Assembly: GCA_017475485.1 (NCBI GenBank)
Contig: JAFVFO010000063.1
Coordinates: forward strand, 1-43,980
Length of the DNA: 43,980 nt
Source: Candidatus Gastranaerophilales bacterium
Lineage (GTDB): Bacteria > Cyanobacteriota > Vampirovibrionia > Gastranaerophilales > Gastranaerophilaceae
Reading direction: 5' to 3'
The position numbers and the translations under genes were made by a program. Positions 43,041 through 43,980 of this stretch are shown here, one piece after another. The notes beneath the pieces were generated by a model. It did not search any database, was not told the DNA's origin, and saw only the letters and a program-made list of their open reading frames with translations. Each line of letters begins with the position of its first letter. The first letter of the stretch is position 1.

Positions 43041-43980
43041 ATGGCCAAATTTGAAGGACAAGATAGACGTGTCTTAGAACCCGTTTTAAAAGAATATGGC
43101 TTTAAATCTTTAGATGAAGCCTGCGAATTATGCCTTTCTAAAGGTATCAATGTTGATGAAATTGTTAAAGGTATTCAACCAATTGCATTTGACAATGCTT
43201 CTTGGGCATACACTTTGGGTTGCGCTATTGCAATTAAAAAGGGTATTAAAAATGCCGCAGACGCAGCTGAAGCTATTGGTATAGGCCTGCAAGCATTTGC
43301 CGTACCCGGTTCTGTTGGCGACACAAGAAAAGTTGGCTTAGGCCATGGTAACTTAGGTGCAATGCTTTTAAGAGAAGAAACAAAATGTTTCTGCTTTTTA
43401 GCAGGTCATGAATCTTTTGCGGCTGCAGAAGGTGCAATCGGTATTGCAAGAAATGCCAATAAAGTAAGAAAAGAACCTTTGAGGGTTATCTTAAACGGTT
43501 TAGGTAAAGACGCCGCTCATATCATTTCAAGAATTAACGGTTTCACATCAGTTGAAACAGAATATAATTATAAAACAGGCGAATTAAAAATTGTAAAAGA
43601 AACGGCATTTTCCGAAGGCGAACGCGCTAAGGTTCGCTGCTACGGTGCGGATGATGTTTCAGAAGGTGTTGCAATCATGATTAAAGAAGGTGTTGATGTA
43701 TCAATTACAGGTAACTCAACTAATCCAACACGCTTCCAACATCCGGTTGCAGGCACATATAAAAAATGGGCAACAGAAAACGGCAGAAAATATTTCTCGG
43801 TTGCTTCAGGCGGTGGTACAGGTCGTACGCTTCACCCCGACAACGTTGCAGCAGGCCCTGCAAGCTACGGCATGACTGATACTATGGGAAGAATGCACTC
43901 TGATGCTCAATTCGCAGGTTCTTCATCAGTTCCCGCTCACGTTGGGATGATGGGTGTTATCGGTATGGGTAACAACCCCA
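43041..43980 (+). CDS. GGGtGRT protein, 3' end outside window
   Basis: The start ATG 43041 has AAGGAG upstream and lies three bases after the previous stop. The frame is open to the end of the window, giving the first 313 codons. The namesake motif is seen as SGGGTGRTLHPDN (from residue 256), preceded by GHESFAAAEGAIGIARNA and VGLGHGNLGAMLLREE. Its function is not settled; linkage to the NifU-like protein suggests a role with an Fe-S or selenium-linked process (inference). The C-terminal few percent is missing. Confidence 0.92.
   Translation, partial: MAKFEGQDRRVLEPVLKEYGFKSLDEACELCLSKGINVDEIVKGIQPIAFDNASWAYTLGCAIAIKKGIKNAADAAEAIGIGLQAFAVPGSVGDTRKVGLGHGNLGAMLLREETKCFCFLAGHESFAAAEGAIGIARNANKVRKEPLRVILNGLGKDAAHIISRINGFTSVETEYNYKTGELKIVKETAFSEGERAKVRCYGADDVSEGVAIMIKEGVDVSITGNSTNPTRFQHPVAGTYKKWATENGRKYFSVASGGGTGRTLHPDNVAAGPASYGMTDTMGRMHSDAQFAGSSSVPAHVGMMGVIGMGNNP

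Overview
The window is AT-rich, about one third G+C by eye, and densely coded on both strands with many 1-20 bp overlaps. It has no tRNA, rRNA, CRISPR array, insertion sequence or prophage that I can see. Gene content fits a Gram-negative-type, non-photosynthetic relative of Cyanobacteria, and my best guess is Melainabacteria/Gastranaerophilales. Reasons: a type II secretion/type IV pilus-like set (C-like, secretin, ATPase, platform protein, prepilin peptidase), a SigF/SigB-like sigma factor next to the prepilin peptidase, a Tic20-like membrane protein, NeuB/KdsC-type surface sugar genes, and the GGGtGRT/NifU-like pair common in gut anaerobes. The lineage is an inference and needs a marker-gene tree.

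Layout. 1-2147 (+): the end of an acidic cytoplasmic protein, then spmA-spmB. 9949-2144 (-): a tightly packed ten-gene run: small Cys protein, TPR protein, Tic20-like, FliO-like, NeuB-like, KdsC-like phosphatase, TPR protein, lysC, tilS, hpt. It starts at a divergent promoter shared with a gshB-like gene (+). 11037-16996: a large membrane protein (+), mazG and hisG (-), an ArsB/NhaD-type transporter and ruvB (+). 18312-16993 (-): a kinase-like protein. 25171-18378 (-): gspC-like, gspD, gspE, gspF, with gspD broken by an in-frame TAA. 26568-25282: obg. 28055-26672 (-): a DtxR/MntR-type regulator with two operator-like palindromes, overlapping a membrane protein gene. 28256-31269 (+): rpsB with a structured leader, tsf, terminator, a HEPN/MNT toxin-antitoxin pair, maf. 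34362-31249 (-): a CoA-dehydratase-activase-related protein, an orphan peptide-type ABC ATPase and an ADP-ribosyltransferase-like protein. 34509-43980: a small acidic protein (+), rplJ-rplL with an L10 leader (-), a sigma factor (+), rph (-), a probable small RNA, ilvC, a second sigma factor, a prepilin peptidase, an unknown protein, a NifU-like protein and the start of a GGGtGRT gene (+).

The most useful observations are these. (1) At six starts a TATAAT-like box lies exactly 6 nt before the ATG with no ribosome binding site, pointing to leaderless mRNAs. (2) The secretin gene has a premature in-frame TAA inside its conserved C-terminal domain. (3) A short [LI]SFxG motif recurs in three otherwise unrelated proteins (polytopic, kinase-like, ADP-ribosyltransferase-like), which may mark a lineage-specific export or localisation class. 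(4) A complete HEPN/MNT module carries the RX4HXY motif. (5) Well-formed RNA elements precede rpsB, rplJ and ilvC.
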